A stretch of DNA of 64,000 nucleotides from Acholoe squamosa (GCA_949317995.1 OX439036.1:88077920-88141919), one strand, 5' to 3'. Shown: positions 41,411 to 52,983, numbered from the stretch's first letter. Numbers and translations: made by a program. The notes: generated from the sequence alone by a model not told the origin.

Positions 41411-43795
41411 GCAGGTTCGTAGAGATTAAGCAGAGGGCGCGTAACGAAAGGGCCTGGCGATTTGGGAAGGAACGGGAGAGGGTCAAATTAAGTGAAGGAC
41501 ATAAATCTTGCAATCAGATGGCATCTAGATAGAGGGCTCCATAGCACATCAACTGGGAACATCCTTATTTATCGCTCACCGCTAATATTTACCACTGAGA
41601 CCTGCTGGTTTCCATGGTTGCTGCCTCTAGGCCCTCATTACCCTGAGCTGTCATTTTTGTTTGCCTCCCTCCACTCCTGCTCTCCATGACAATATTGGAA
41701 AGATATTATGCCCTTACTTTTTGCTGCTCGAATTAATTCGCCGCTTGGAGCCAGTCTTCCTCCGAGATGAGCAAAAGGTTAAGCGTGACTAAAACCTGAT
41801 ACGCCTGTAAACATCATATTGGCAGAATGGAAACAGTATGCTGTAGGCTGGATCCACCTGCACCTACCAACAGTTTGATTAACTCCATGCTAGTTCTTTT
41901 TTACTGCTGGTAATTAGACTGTGATTAGTCAAAAGCAAAGAAATACCATGTTAGTCCCCAGGCTGCGCCGTCCCTGCTATGTCTATGACGTCCACCGTCC
42001 ACCATGAATAGAACCTATGCCAGCAGGGCTTTTCAAAATAATTCTAGTTAAAATTACGTGACATAATCTGAGTGTTATTCTACATCAATGTATTGCAGGA
42101 GGTAGGCCTATATGAATACTCATTGCTGGTTTTGCTTACCATTTTAACATGAATTGAGTGCCATCATAGACAAGAGGGGATTTTCTTTTCCAGATTGTCC
42201 AAACCCCAAAAAAAGAAAATGCAGAGCGCCCATAGAAAACCTTGGGAATATGTGTCCTTCAAGTTTTTCCCAATACCCCTAAAAACTAAATCCCAAGTCT
42301 TTTTGATAAAGGAGACAAGATTACTGATTACTCAAACCTACCTGTCACATTAGAACAAATAAATTGGGTGGTGGGATAAGGGGAAAAGGGTGGGCAGGGC
42401 CTGTAAAAAGATGTAGAAGTCTACTTGAGGTGGCTCCTCCCATACAGATTTGCTTTCCACGCCTCTAGTAAAATAAGATAAGAGAGGATGAAGGCAAGAG
42501 GATGTGGAAATTCCCAAACACATTTTAATGAAACCCATACTCTATCTACGGATATCCTGTATTATAGTACGTATAAACCTCAACCTGAATATTTATGAGT
42601 CGTTGATCAAAGCATGTTGAACCCCTTGGTCTCTCAGGAGGGCATTTCTCAATAATGCTAATTGGCATTGTTGAGAAAAGCGCTCTAGTAGACATCCTCT
42701 TCCTACACCCCCTCGCCCATTATTTAGAACTTGTCTGCATAGTAAATGCCTCTATCATGACCATTGTAAATGTCAAATATCTATACCTCGTAGCTAGGTT
42801 TTAATCAATATCATTGTGAGATTTAAGCCATGTATTTTGCACGACACCTAATATGCTCACTTTGATATTTGAAGCCATTTCTTCTCAGCTGCTTCTCGAC
42901 AAAGACTAAAACCCGAGTCTCTTAGAAACATCAGCCCTCGGATAAAGTTCAGGCAACTGAATTTTAATATCTCACTTTCTGAAAACTCACGTTTGCATAC
43001 ATCCTGGTGCATGGGGAGTAGGGTGGTATAAAGGGTCTGGGATGGTTAATAACAACCAACATTTACCAATACCAAAATGCAATATGTAATCCCTGCACAC
43101 AGCAATGTGATTATGCCTCAGGAATCATAAAATCGATTTAATGATGCTATGCCTAATTTCTATTCACTTCTCAAATCCTATTCCAGGGTGGAAAGAAAAT
43201 CCCTAAGTAGACTAAGTGGCAGAGGTGCTACCATCAGCCAAATCGTAAAATGATACTACTATTATTTGTTGTTTTTTTTTGTTTTTTTTTTGTTCCAGCT
43301 TCACCACTTCATTTTCATGATTTTAGGTGGCTGCTGAACCTTTATTTCCTCAATTAATTCTTGGCACAGTATATTCCTGGAGTTTACATTCAATATATAA
43401 TTTTGTCATGCAGATAGAATTCAAATAATATAGAATAGTAGGAGAAGGAGGTTGGTAGGATAAAGATAAAGGTGTGCACTGCTGATGCCATCCAGACAGT
43501 GAGATAGGAGATTATTTGGATGAGTTAAGATGAAGTGGAGGTGTGATGATAATGGTAGTTATTTTCCCAGTGGTGTGGGCATTTTCTACATCTATGGGGC
43601 ATTTGTAGCTCTTTTTAGGAAGGTCAGGTCAGCTCAAAGCAGAGTGAAATATGAAATATGTTTGCATCACTTCAATGTAGTTGTATCCTTACCGGTGCAT
43701 AGTGTATCACCAGAGTTGATGGGCGGCTATAAGTCAATGATTACACAGCAAAACAAAGACAGGAGCCCATTGACTCATGGTGTAATTCTTAGCTG
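41409..43795. other. Intergenic stretch
   Basis: No gene recognised; one small hairpin at 42635-42690. Confidence 0.35.
42635..42690. repeat. Small hairpin, GAGGGCATT family
   Basis: TTTCTCAATAATGC at 42645-42658 pairs with 42665-42678. The preceding GGAGGGCATT is shared with hairpins at 54101-54149 and with 4522-4540. Confidence 0.6.
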
Positions 43796-44862
43796 TTAGC
43801 CAATTAAGACTGGGGCAAGGTTATACTTGCTGTATAAGGTTTTAAATTCTGCGATAGTCTTTGCTTTCTGGGCTCTGGAATCAATTCTGTTCCACAGTTG
43901 GACACCCCTGTAATAAGGACTTTTCTTGAACTTTTCAAGGTTTGGTTTCTTCTGGGGGAATTTTATTTTCGTGTCACCTCTGGTCCTTTGGGTCTCAGTG
44001 GCCCTTAGGCCTAGTTTTGTGGCTTGCTTGTACATAAAGATTGCCAGTTGTTTTTGGCGTCTGAAGTCTAGCCTATCAACAACACACCGGTTGTGGAGGA
44101 CCTCTGTACTGGTTTTAATGTTGAAGTACTTTGTAACAATTCTAAGCCCCCTGTTTTGCAACCTCTGGTGTGTCTATAAACTATACCCGCAACCTTCTCT
44201 GACATGAGTTAACACAGTTTACCGAACATGAACAATTTCTGCCCAATGACTGATCTAGTATTGGCCATTTGGGCATTTAGGGACAAAGTAGAGTCAATTT
44301 TGACACCTAGGTATTTATAGCACTGGACCATTTTTTTTCTGACTGTCCTGTAGGTATGGATTGTCTTATGAGTGTCTGGGGTGATCATATTTCTGCTATT
44401 GAATGAACAGATATACCCATTAAGTAGGGCTATGGCATCCATGATAAATCCTTGGTTTGGATGGGGTTTTGTTAACCTGTTATGTGCCTGCAGAGAGAGT
44501 CCGAATAAAGGGCAGAAAATCACAGTTGCACTGGGAGCTAACTGCTCTATATTCCAGACAGCTAATTGGGTGTCTGCTATCATATCACTGGCTGCTTTAT
44601 TACCATCATCATAAGCACATCTTAAATGACGCTTGCCCAACTTAATAGTCAGATTATTGATGCCCATGATAAGGTACACCAGACCCACATTATCATACTT
44701 TCATAGTTCTCTTAGTGCTTTCTGAGCAACATCACTTATCTTGCCCCCAGATACTCCTTCCACACAGAGAAGTCTATATGCCCTATGTGACTTCTTATCA
44801 AAAAACCTTCTTAGGCCAAAAACCCTAATGTCCCCTATACCAACAGTTATACATCATCCAAA
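43796..44862 (-). pseudogene. LINE reverse transcriptase tail joined to SGNH-hydrolase-like fragment
   Basis: Read on the minus strand. 44862-44335 resembles an SGNH/GDSL hydrolase: a GDS-like block I read as GIGDI (catalytic Ser lost), GGKISDV as block II, a stop, then VYLIMGINNLTIK as block III (Gx-N). The same frame then switches to a LINE thumb, CYKYLGVKIDSTLSLNAQ and QKLFMFGKL. After stops and a frame change, 44161-43796 gives the typical C terminus of CR1/Rex1-type LINEs (LxNRGLRIVTKYFN, then YYRGVQLWNRI). The fragment lacks the fingers, palm and x-DD box. SGNH/esterase domains are known in ORF1 of some CR1-like LINEs, so this could be an internally deleted LINE or two elements joined. 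Inactive. Confidence 0.75.
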
Positions 44863-45372
44863 TCGTTTCTGTTCTGCGTAAAATATACATTGAAGTTAGT
44901 CATGATTCAAAGTATGGAGTGGCTCTGAAAGGAGACAGCTAATAGTCAGAGGTGCACGACAGGGCAATACGGGGTGAATTGATGTAAATACATTGTACCA
45001 AGTGCATCCCTGTATTCATTTCATGTTGAGTTGATTCAAAGGGGCTTAAATGCACTGACATTATCGTCTTCACAATGAAAAAGCAAACTAATCAAAAACT
45101 AATCAGTAGTGATTGGTTTTGCCTGATTGTTTCGATGGTGCACCATAGCAGTAGTTTGGCCTCATCAAAACGATGAGTACTTATCAAAGACTAATCAAAG
45201 TGATGAGCCTAAGATCATCATTTTAGTCACACTTGGTGAGTAGATTTACCTCAACAGAATGATGAGGGTATCATCACAGACTAATAAAAGGGCTCTGCAA
45301 CAAGACTCTCACATTACATGACAGCTCAAGACATATCCATTGCAAAAAAAAGAAAGCATTAGCATATAGTCT
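44863..45372. other. Intergenic stretch with ATCAAA/GATGAG-rich sequence
   Basis: 45070-45290 repeatedly contains variations of ACTAATCAAA and GATGAG. No gene recognised. Confidence 0.35.
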
Positions 45373-46544
45373 AGGAGATATAGCATCAACCTTGGCACTT
45401 TTGGGAGAAATCATGAAAGTTTGCATATAGGAGCTTTTGAATGTGCTGAATCCATTTCCAAGTGGAAATATCATTTTCGAGAAACGTTTCCCCTTCTAAA
45501 TTGACTTTGAAAAGAAAAAGTAAATGATTCATAACAAATCACATCAAAATTCATTAAGGATTTAATGGAGTGGGAAATAGACAGGATAATAAAAGCCATA
45601 TGTTACCCATTGAAATATATTATATTGAGTATGATATCATGCAAACAAAGTGTTTTTCTCTGAAATAGGGCCCGAAAAAGGTAGCCATTACCGAAATTCC
45701 TTTTTTTTGCAATAACTCTGCAAGTGGTGATGATAGACACTCTTTTCAAGTGGCTACTACCACATTTTCAGGGTGTAGGAACTCATTGGTATCATCCTGA
45801 CATTTCTCAGAAGAACACTAAACCTATTATAGTTCTTTTTCAGGTCGCCATTACTGAAATTCATAATTTTTGCCATAACTTTGCTTATAAGACAGACAGG
45901 CATTCTTCTAGTTTGGCTATATCCCCATTTTCAGGGCCAAACTCTCCTATGTACATCTATCAGCCTATCATAAGCCTGGACAAGGAAGCTATTACCAAAA
46001 TTGACTACTTTTGCTATATTATGCTACCAAGGCTGATAGTCAACCATCTGATGGGGCTCTATATCCACAATCTCAGGGTCTAGGAACATTATAGAGGCCT
46101 TTTCCTCAATCCTTTTGACATTGTGTCTACATCCACATTCAGGGTCAAAGAATATAATTGAGGAATTCTCTCTATTCCTCTATCTTTATTTGGCAGCTTT
46201 CAAGCCTATTAAGTATATTACTAGGCATACCAATCATCCTGTATCTTTTGTTATCTTGGATAAGGCTATCATAGTAGAATTCTTATTTATACTGTTCAAA
46301 TCTACCACAACCTGGGGAGGCCCCTGACTGTGGGTCGTAATCCTCACTATTAGTGATACACATTAAACTATCAATTGAATCATTCTTGACACTCTGTCAC
46401 CCAGTTCCTCAATCTAAGATGTGGTTTTACAACAGCCATTAGAGCAGCTCCCCCTTCACACAATGGGGCCTTCTATGTGGTTTTGGCAAGTATCATCTTG
46501 ATTCAACCTCCTCCTGTAGGTGTCAATTAGTCCCTTATAAAACA

Positions 46545-46844
46545 GTGACCACCATTACTTTAAGCACTGCACCCCTCATGATGAAGTCATTAGCTAGGTC
46601 CTTTGTAAATGCAGTATACAATGGAGTCACAATAATCCAGCCTATGACAATTCAATCCCTCACCTTACAGTCAGGGTTAACTGGGAATGGCTTTTATACC
46701 ATTACAACTGCCTCTGATAATCCAGTTGTTTGGCTCCAAGTCCCAGTCAGTGAATTTGGGAAACAGTCTGTCTATTCAACATTAGATTGTGGTAATCCAG
46801 TAAAAGAGATTTCTGGTTCAGAAATTACAGACTTAACAGTCTAG
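46545..46844 (+). CDS. Unrecognised short ORF inside the large foldback
   Basis: 99 codons from ATG (MTTITLSTAPLM) to stop, with a non-repetitive, fairly soluble composition and no membrane segment. Downstream in the same direction, frames continue with stops (for example around 46860-47100), as if a longer decayed coding region lay here. I recognise no domain. It may be a fragment of the element's lost protein or chance. Confidence 0.25.
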   Translation: MTTITLSTAPLMMKSLARSFVNAVYNGVTIIQPMTIQSLTLQSGLTGNGFYTITTASDNPVVWLQVPVSEFGKQSVYSTLDCGNPVKEISGSEITDLTV

Positions 46845-47380
46845 AAACTAACAGGGTAAAGCCCCAGTCTCATCATCCTTCATGGGTATTACTATGACCT
46901 CACCTGCCTTGGAAATCAAGAAACTTTCAACAATTATCTCACTTATTGGTGAGCCTTTTCTATGGGTCACCAACCACAGGTCACTATTTTTTTATTGGAT
47001 GGCCAAACACCTTTGTCGCTGTTATTGGAATACCCCTATATCTACCTCTTTAACAGTGTAGACACTGTTGAACATTATTTTTCTAATCTGCCATGGCTAA
47101 CCTAACACCCTTTCCTCCCATCCCAACCATATCCTCTCCAAGCATACTTCAAACTGCCAGTTGATCCAACTTCCAGCCACCCTCTTGCTGTGATAGCTGT
47201 GGTCAGATTATTGCAACATGACTGTGCATGTATATTAGGACCTGAGTCCATTATGCTGGGAGTTTTGGAGTATGGCATGTGTAACATAGAGATATTTGCT
47301 TATGAATCTACTCAGTTACTCAGAATAGGGAAACATTTTATTCTCACCCACAAGATGAAAATTAGGCATATCTTAAGTTC

Positions 47381-47383
<3 letters not shown>

Positions 47384-47462
<79 letters not shown>
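47384..47462. repeat. (CA)n(TA)n microsatellite
   Basis: About 15 CA units followed by about 24 TA units. Confidence 0.95.
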
Positions 47463-47466
<4 letters not shown>

Positions 47467-47574
47467 CCCTAAGCCATGATTTTTTTCTGCAAATGTTTTG
47501 CCAGTGTCTGCCCCCTGTCCTGGACTGTGCTAAATAGCATTCACACAGCCTATGACATCATAGATTTAGGGGGT

Positions 47575-47755
47575 TTTTGATTGATTGATTTGTGTTTTAT
47601 GGCACTTTAGCGGCACTAAGTGGCTATCCCGTGCTTCACAGGCTGATAATTTAACAGAGGAATGTGTCAGTGCCTGTGCATATGTGCACCACACACATCC
47701 TGAGCGGATAGGAAAGAGGAGATATAGACCCTTTTAAGTGGGCTAGGGAAGCCCG
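47575..47755 (-). mobile_element. SINE-like retroposon with (AATC)n tail, copy 1
   Basis: On the minus strand it starts GGCTTCCCTAGCCCACTT and ends with CACAAATCAATCAATCAA. It is bracketed by a perfect 13-bp target duplication AGATTTAGGGGGT at 47562-47574 and 47756-47768. Same length and same 5' end as 58514-58693, which argues for a defined SINE rather than random LINE truncations. The tail region (AGCCACTTAGTGCCGC, then AAAGTGCTGTAAAACAC in the other copy) is CR1/L2-tail-like. No tRNA promoter recognised. Confidence 0.85.
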
Positions 47756-47790
47756 AGATTTAGGGGGTGGTTACACATTTGAAGATAATG

Positions 47791-47940
47791 GTAAAGGTGA
47801 ACGATGTTGAGTTTGTGGCGACCGTTTCTTCACTCGCGGGTCTGGGCCGATCCGCATGAGGCCGAAAGGCTGAGTGCAGATTGGCCTAGACCTGCGAGTG
47901 AAGAAACAGGAGCTGCAAACTCAGCAGAGTTCATCTTTAC
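47791..47940. repeat. 150-bp foldback, ~58-bp arms
   Basis: Left arm from GTAAAGGTGAAC through GTTTCTTCACTCGC; right arm the complement, ending GTTCATCTTTAC. A further inverted pair TATGTCAAGGTG (47945-47956) and CACCTTGACATA (48067-48078) lies just outside. Confidence 0.75.
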
Positions 47941-50744
47941 ATTTATGTCAAGGTGTTTGAGTGGATGATTTATCAATATCTTATCAATGTCATTCAAAAT
48001 TAATATGTGTTCACCCTTCTCTGATGCAAAATGCCATGTGAGGCCATCTTGGATGTTTACAATATTCACCTTGACATAAAAACCAAGTCATTTTAAATCC
48101 AGCATAAGTGACTAACCATAAATGATGGATAGCTGAAGCATATGCTGCAGCTATTTTTGTCTCATCCTATCTATTTTATGACAAATACTGATTAGGTAAA
48201 ATGGTATCTCAAGTGTCCACAAAACACTGGTCAAAGCCATCTATCTGCAAATGTTGGGTACCAATTGGCAAAAGCAAGCTATAGGTGTTCCCACCAAGTA
48301 TAGGACTGACCTAAGATGTGTCTTTACTGAAGGGAATTTTCAGTTTAAAAGCAATTTTGCCAGTCATTTCTGTTTCAATCATACAGGAGAAGCCTTGCAC
48401 ATCATTTCCAAGCTGAATTAATGAGAAATGAGGCCAATATTTCATCTTTAGAGCTAAATAGATCATAGGAATAACTTACAGTAGGGGGTAACTCTGGCTA
48501 AAACAGGCCTATATGCTGCTGTATTTTCAACTTTTCAAAGCATATTATGTGTTACAGAGAAGTTGTTTATACCATTTGCATCAAACATGGATTTAATGAA
48601 AACTTTGAGATGCATCATGGTCAGATTTCTTATGATTGTACTCAGTGGGATAACCAAAAAAGGTCCTTCAGCTGCCCATTCCTTCCCCTTGGGAACCTCC
48701 ATCCCCCAATTACAACATTTCCCATTGGGGTTGTAGTTCTTGCTACTGGCTCACCTTTGCACCTCCTCAATGGTCTGAAGGTGTAACCCCCTTAAGAGAT
48801 TTTAACATTTCTGTCCAATCATTGTCATGCAAGATATATTTGCACTCTTTTGACAAATCTCTTAATGTCTAAGCAATCAATTGATTGAGGATTTGAGGAA
48901 GAGAAGAATGTGTACAATCTGGATGATTCTCAGGGTAGGTTATGGTGAAAAATAGCAATTTCCGGCAATCTGAAAGCCTGTTTGCTGACTGATATTTTTG
49001 AAAGTAAAGGTGCTACAGTTATCAAAATAGTCTCAAATGAAGTTGAATTTTGTTTTACAACTTCTGTGGTCTTCCCATGTACACAAATAAATATGTTTCT
49101 CTTCAATGGCTGTGAGAGTGATAAAAGGTAGCGAAAATTGAAGATTTCAGAAAACTTTTACCATGGTTTCCATGGCAACTGGACACATGATTTTTATAAT
49201 ATTGAAGAAATTATCCTACATTCAGGTAGCCCTTTATCATAGCTTTAACCTGATATCTAGATCAATATTGCAGCCTGATTGGTTGGGAAATTATCAATGA
49301 CCTTTCAAAACAAGTCAGGGAAACGTTAAGTTTTCAGGCCCATACTTGGTGAGAAGATCTATAGCCTAAATACAGCTCAATTTAAAGATAGATGTACATA
49401 GGAGAGGAGGAACAATGCTTCTATTGTATTCCTTGACCCTAAAAATGGTGATATAGCCACACTGGAAGAATGTCTATCCATCTTATTAGCAAAATTATTG
49501 CAAAAATTATGAATTTCGGTAATGGCAACCTGAAATAGACCCATAATAGGCTTAGCGTGTTTTCTGAGAAAAATCAAAATGTTATTAATGAGTTCCTAGA
49601 CCCTGAAAATGTACAAGTAGAAATGAGTGTCTATCATCACCACCTGCAGAATTATTGCAAAAATAAGGAATTTCAGTAATGGTGACCTAAAAAAGACCTA
49701 TAATAGGCTTAGCATGAGTCTGAGAAACTTAAGGATGTTACCAATGAATTCCTAGACCCTGAAAATGTGCTAGTAGACACTTGAAATGAGTGTCTATCAT
49801 CATCACCTGCAGAGTTATTGCAAAAATAAGGAATTTCAGTAATGGCTACCTTTTTCAGGCCCTTTTTCAGACAAAAACAAGTTGTATGCATGATATCATA
49901 CGCAATATGATATATGTGAATGGATCAAATAATTATAGCTTTTATTGTCCTTCTGTTTATTTCCCACCCCATTACATTCTTAATGAATTTTGATGTAATT
50001 TATCATGAATTATTATTTTTTTTTAATTTAAAGTCAATTTAGAAGCGGAAACGTTTCTCAAAAATGATATTTCCACTTAGAAATGGATTCAGCACATTCA
50101 AAAGCCCCCATGTGCAAACTTTCATGCCTTCTGCCAAAGGTGCCAAGATCAGCCCAAAATCATACTTTATCTCCTGGGTGGTTTTTCTCTTTTTAAAAAG
50201 AATATACTAAGTCTAATCTTTTAAAAATCGTTTTCAAAACCATTTCTCTTTCTATTTTCTTTTCAAATTTTCATTCTTTACAAAACCGTGTAAAATGGTC
50301 CAAATGAAATCGTCTGAAGAAAGATTTGAAGTATTGCTCTTTGTAATCTTTACAAAATCTTTTTATTTTCTTTTAGTGTAAAGAAAATATTTTGGTATTT
50401 TCGTTTGTCCAAAACCTGTTGCTTAGGGTCAAGTTAGGGCCACCTCTTGAGGTGGGGATAAGGAATTGGGGAACTTCCACATACTTTTTAAAGTATATTA
50501 TTCTTCAGATTATCAAAGAATATGACTTTACAAAGGCTTTAAACATAAAATAATTCACAACAATGAATTTGGTAGTGTTTTGTTTTAGAAAGACTCAAGT
50601 CATGTGTAAGATTTTCTTCATAAACAAAACCAAGAAAAATCTAGAATACTAAGAAAAGACCACTGTCACCAATGAAAAAAGACAGAGCCCATCATTGATA
50701 TAACTTTCAAGGCGTCTACCCCTAAGAAAGACAACAACAAAAAC

Positions 50745-51302
50745 ATGAAGAAAACTATAAAAACATTCACCATCGAAAGCGACGAAGAACCTGACATATC
50801 GCTGGAGGACCAACTAAGAAAGGACCTGGCAACCTCAAGTTCGGATGACACCTCTTCAACCTCAAGTTCAAGTTCATCCTCAAGTTCTGAGGATGAAATG
50901 GATCTGTCTGACAAGGAGAGCTGCATCATGGATGCTACTAAAAGGAAAAACTCTACCAAAATCAGGACCCCATCAACAATCCCACAGAAAAAGAGAAAAC
51001 GAGAAGGAAAAAAGGTCAGTTCAGCAGTCAAGAAAGTAACACCAACTAAAACCAAGAGCCCCAAGGAAAAACTCAGATACAGTGATGACCGGCACTACTA
51101 TCGATACATCGACAGATCCCACTACGAGGAGAGATCCCGCTATGATGAAAAATCTAACTACGACAGACACAACGACAAAACCAGAATGCTCAACAAAAGC
51201 ACTATGCTTAAAAGCTCCACACTCTTTTATTGTTGGAAAAAAAATTTGACTCAACTGTGGCTGGTGATCTGTACTACTCACGCCAAAAGAACAACTACCT
51301 AA
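50745..51302 (+). CDS. Ser/acidic then Lys/Arg/Tyr-rich ORF of the 1.7-kb element
   Basis: 185 codons from ATG. Residues ~10-65 are acidic and serine-rich (a run of SSSSSSSSS followed by EDEMD). Residues ~75-115 are a basic, nuclear-localisation-like stretch (KKRKREGKK). Residues ~118-150 contain repeated YxxRxxY-type pairs (DRHYYRYIDRSHYEERSRYD), reminiscent of RS/RY-type tails. The frame is open about 20 codons upstream of the ATG without another Met, so an upstream exon or truncation is possible. I do not recognise a family. Its position between inverted termini suggests it belongs to the element, perhaps as a nucleic-acid-binding Gag-like or accessory protein, but that is inference. Confidence 0.45.
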   Translation: MKKTIKTFTIESDEEPDISLEDQLRKDLATSSSDDTSSTSSSSSSSSSEDEMDLSDKESCIMDATKRKNSTKIRTPSTIPQKKRKREGKKVSSAVKKVTPTKTKSPKEKLRYSDDRHYYRYIDRSHYEERSRYDEKSNYDRHNDKTRMLNKSTMLKSSTLFYCWKKNLTQLWLVICTTHAKRTTT

Positions 51303-51692
51303 AATAGAAGAAAGAACATTTTATGCTTGCATATGTCTTTTTTTTTTATAAACCTGAATAATTTTGTTAGTTGGATATCTTATCCTGTTCATTGTTGTAG
51401 TTAAATACTTAAAAATAATAGCTATTGCATGAATTAAGCTTGTAAAAATTAGCAAGCACTGTTACATAAAAGATGCACTTTTAAGAAGCCAGACCCGCTG
51501 TCACCAATCAACCAAACTCTTGCCAACAACCAAAGGAGACTACTAAAATCATGAGCTTTTTTCATGATGACCTAGATAAAACCTAGGTCACCAACCAACT
51601 TGACCTACTTAAGCTTGACCTACTTCCGATTTGGAACACTTTTAGCAATCATTTTTTGTACTTATATGTGACTTTTTTTTGGTAAAATAACA

Positions 51693-51749
51693 TGATCTGC
51701 CTGAAGAAGGTGTATAAAATACACCGAAACGTCGCAAAAAAGATCATCA
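51693..51749 (+). ncRNA. Hammerhead-ribozyme-like motif
   Basis: CTGAAGA at 51701 is followed by a 7-bp stem (GGTGTAT and ATACACC) and GAAACGTC (51726-51733). Outer flanks ATGATCT (51692-51698) and AGATCAT (51741-51747) pair perfectly around a GC/GC step, as stem I should. Stem III is reduced to the self-complementary ACGT with no loop, and one extra A precedes stem II. It would therefore be a degenerate form, or one needing a second molecule. Similar motifs are known in Penelope-like elements. Confidence 0.4.
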
Positions 51750-51886
51750 TGTGATCCTTATGTCACAACTGCAAAAATGTCTACAAGAATAAACACAACT
51801 CGAAAAGGACCTCCTACTGTCTGGTTTTGTGTGCCTACCCCCCCCCCCCACTAATTATTCTTTTTAAAAGAGAAAAACCACCCAGG

Positions 51887-52680
51887 GGTGGGGATCTAGA
51901 TATCTTTTGTCCACCTGGAAATGTGGTGCGGATGGACGAAGGTATTTTGGCTCTAGAATGTTTCTATTAGCATGATATAAAGCAGGATTGAGTGTACCTT
52001 TATTATAAAATAGAATGGACCATTTTCTTCTTTCAGATAACAATAATGGCATAGATTTATGGAGTATCTCTCTATCTGTTGATATCATGCGTATCAAACC
52101 CTCTTTTCGGAAAGCTAAAATTATACTACCCTTACCCACGGTACTATCTGGCTCATTCCATCTAGTATTGTCATATCTAATACCCATATCAATATATCAC
52201 CTTGCACTCCTTCTTTCCCTCCCGAAAGGGGTCTTTCAAATACCGATAGCAAGCCTTCCCCAAACTGATTTATGTGTAGCGTTATTTGTTCCATGAACTA
52301 AGACGTCTTCATCCAGTGCCCGCAGATCTCTCAGTACAAACTTTCTCTATGGCTAATAATCGCTAATCTTGAGCTGTCAGAGTCACTCTCACAGGCCATA
52401 ATATAAGGGCTTCTAGCGTGCTCAAGGGGGGCATGGAAATAAAGAAAATCACATTTACATGGGAATAATGAATGAGCCGAGTGTGGAGCTGGGACAGACC
52501 TGAGACACTTCAAGGGGTGGTTGTCCAGGCATGCTGCTAGAAGGACGCAAATGTATCATGTTTCCGCCTATTGACCTAAAAGTAGCCATAGGTTTCAATG
52601 CCAGAAAATGCAGACGAATCTGCTAATTCTTTGCCAAACCTTTCCTAATGATATCAGCTAAATTTATGCATAAATACAGT
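51887..52680. other. Intergenic stretch, nothing recognised
   Basis: Frames at 51864-52187 minus and 52015-52296 plus overlap and show no domain. Confidence 0.35.
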
Positions 52681-52858
52681 GATGGCTCGTATAAGCGCCG
52701 GCGTTTCAAATAAGAGCCGGGAGTACAGGGGTAAAAAAAGCAATCTTAAGCACTAAAACAGTATTCAAATAAGCGACCCTGTCAAATAAGAGCGGGGGGG
52801 GTAGAGGTATTGAAGTTGATCGAGGGCCCTGGCGCTTAAATGGGCCACTACGGTACAG
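52681..52858. mobile_element. Short MITE-like element, TAAGCGCC termini
   Basis: Left GTATAAGCGCCGG and right CCTGGCGCTTAAATGGGCC are imperfect complements near the two ends. Internal repeats TCAAATAAGAGC and TCAAATAAGCG. Weak but suggestive. Confidence 0.4.
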
Positions 52859-52920
52859 GATGGAAAATCCGATTTATTAAGTTGCAATAAACAGTGCCGT
52901 GAATTTTATGCTTAGGATCA

Positions 52921-52921
52921 A

Positions 52922-52970
<49 letters not shown>
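52921..52970. repeat. (CA)n microsatellite
   Basis: About 24 CA dinucleotides directly before the 62-bp minisatellite. Confidence 0.95.
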
Positions 52971-52972
<2 letters not shown>

Positions 52973-52983
52973 CACACACGCGC

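Larger units (their letters stand above)
45373..50176. mobile_element. Large foldback element with repetitive inverted arms
   Basis: The left arm (about 45373-45966) and right arm (about 49386-50176) are inverted copies. Matching landmarks include GATTCAGCACATTCAAAAGC in the right arm, TGCATGATATCATA, and the 45945 segment TATGTACATCTAT against 49387. Each arm contains ~160-bp tandem units marked by GGAATTTCAGTAATGG (right arm: 49511, 49668, 49831). Long, internally repetitive arms recall foldback-type transposons. The 3.4-kb middle holds a SINE, a hairpin and a microsatellite. A 99-codon frame at 46545-46844 is the best remaining coding remnant, but I do not recognise it. Confidence 0.65.
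50173..51886 (+). mobile_element. 1.7-kb inverted-repeat element carrying an ORF
   Basis: Termini CCTGGGTGGTTTTTCTCTTT (50173 onward) and its complement ending 51886 pair over ~31 bp with one indel. It sits exactly at the outer edge of the large foldback's right arm. Inside are the ORF 50745-51302, a palindrome GACCTAGATAAAACCTAGGTC-like pair near 51570-51590, and the hammerhead-like motif 51693-51749. Near the right end is a C run (51838-51850). Class unknown. Confidence 0.6.

Noticed and set aside
41241-41532. Arg-Glu or Leu-Ser repeat proteins
   Set aside because: Translation of a GA microsatellite.
45373-50176. A Polinton/Maverick remnant because of long terminal inverted repeats
   Set aside because: I could not recognise polymerase B, integrase, protease or capsid motifs in the middle, and the arms are tandemly repetitive.
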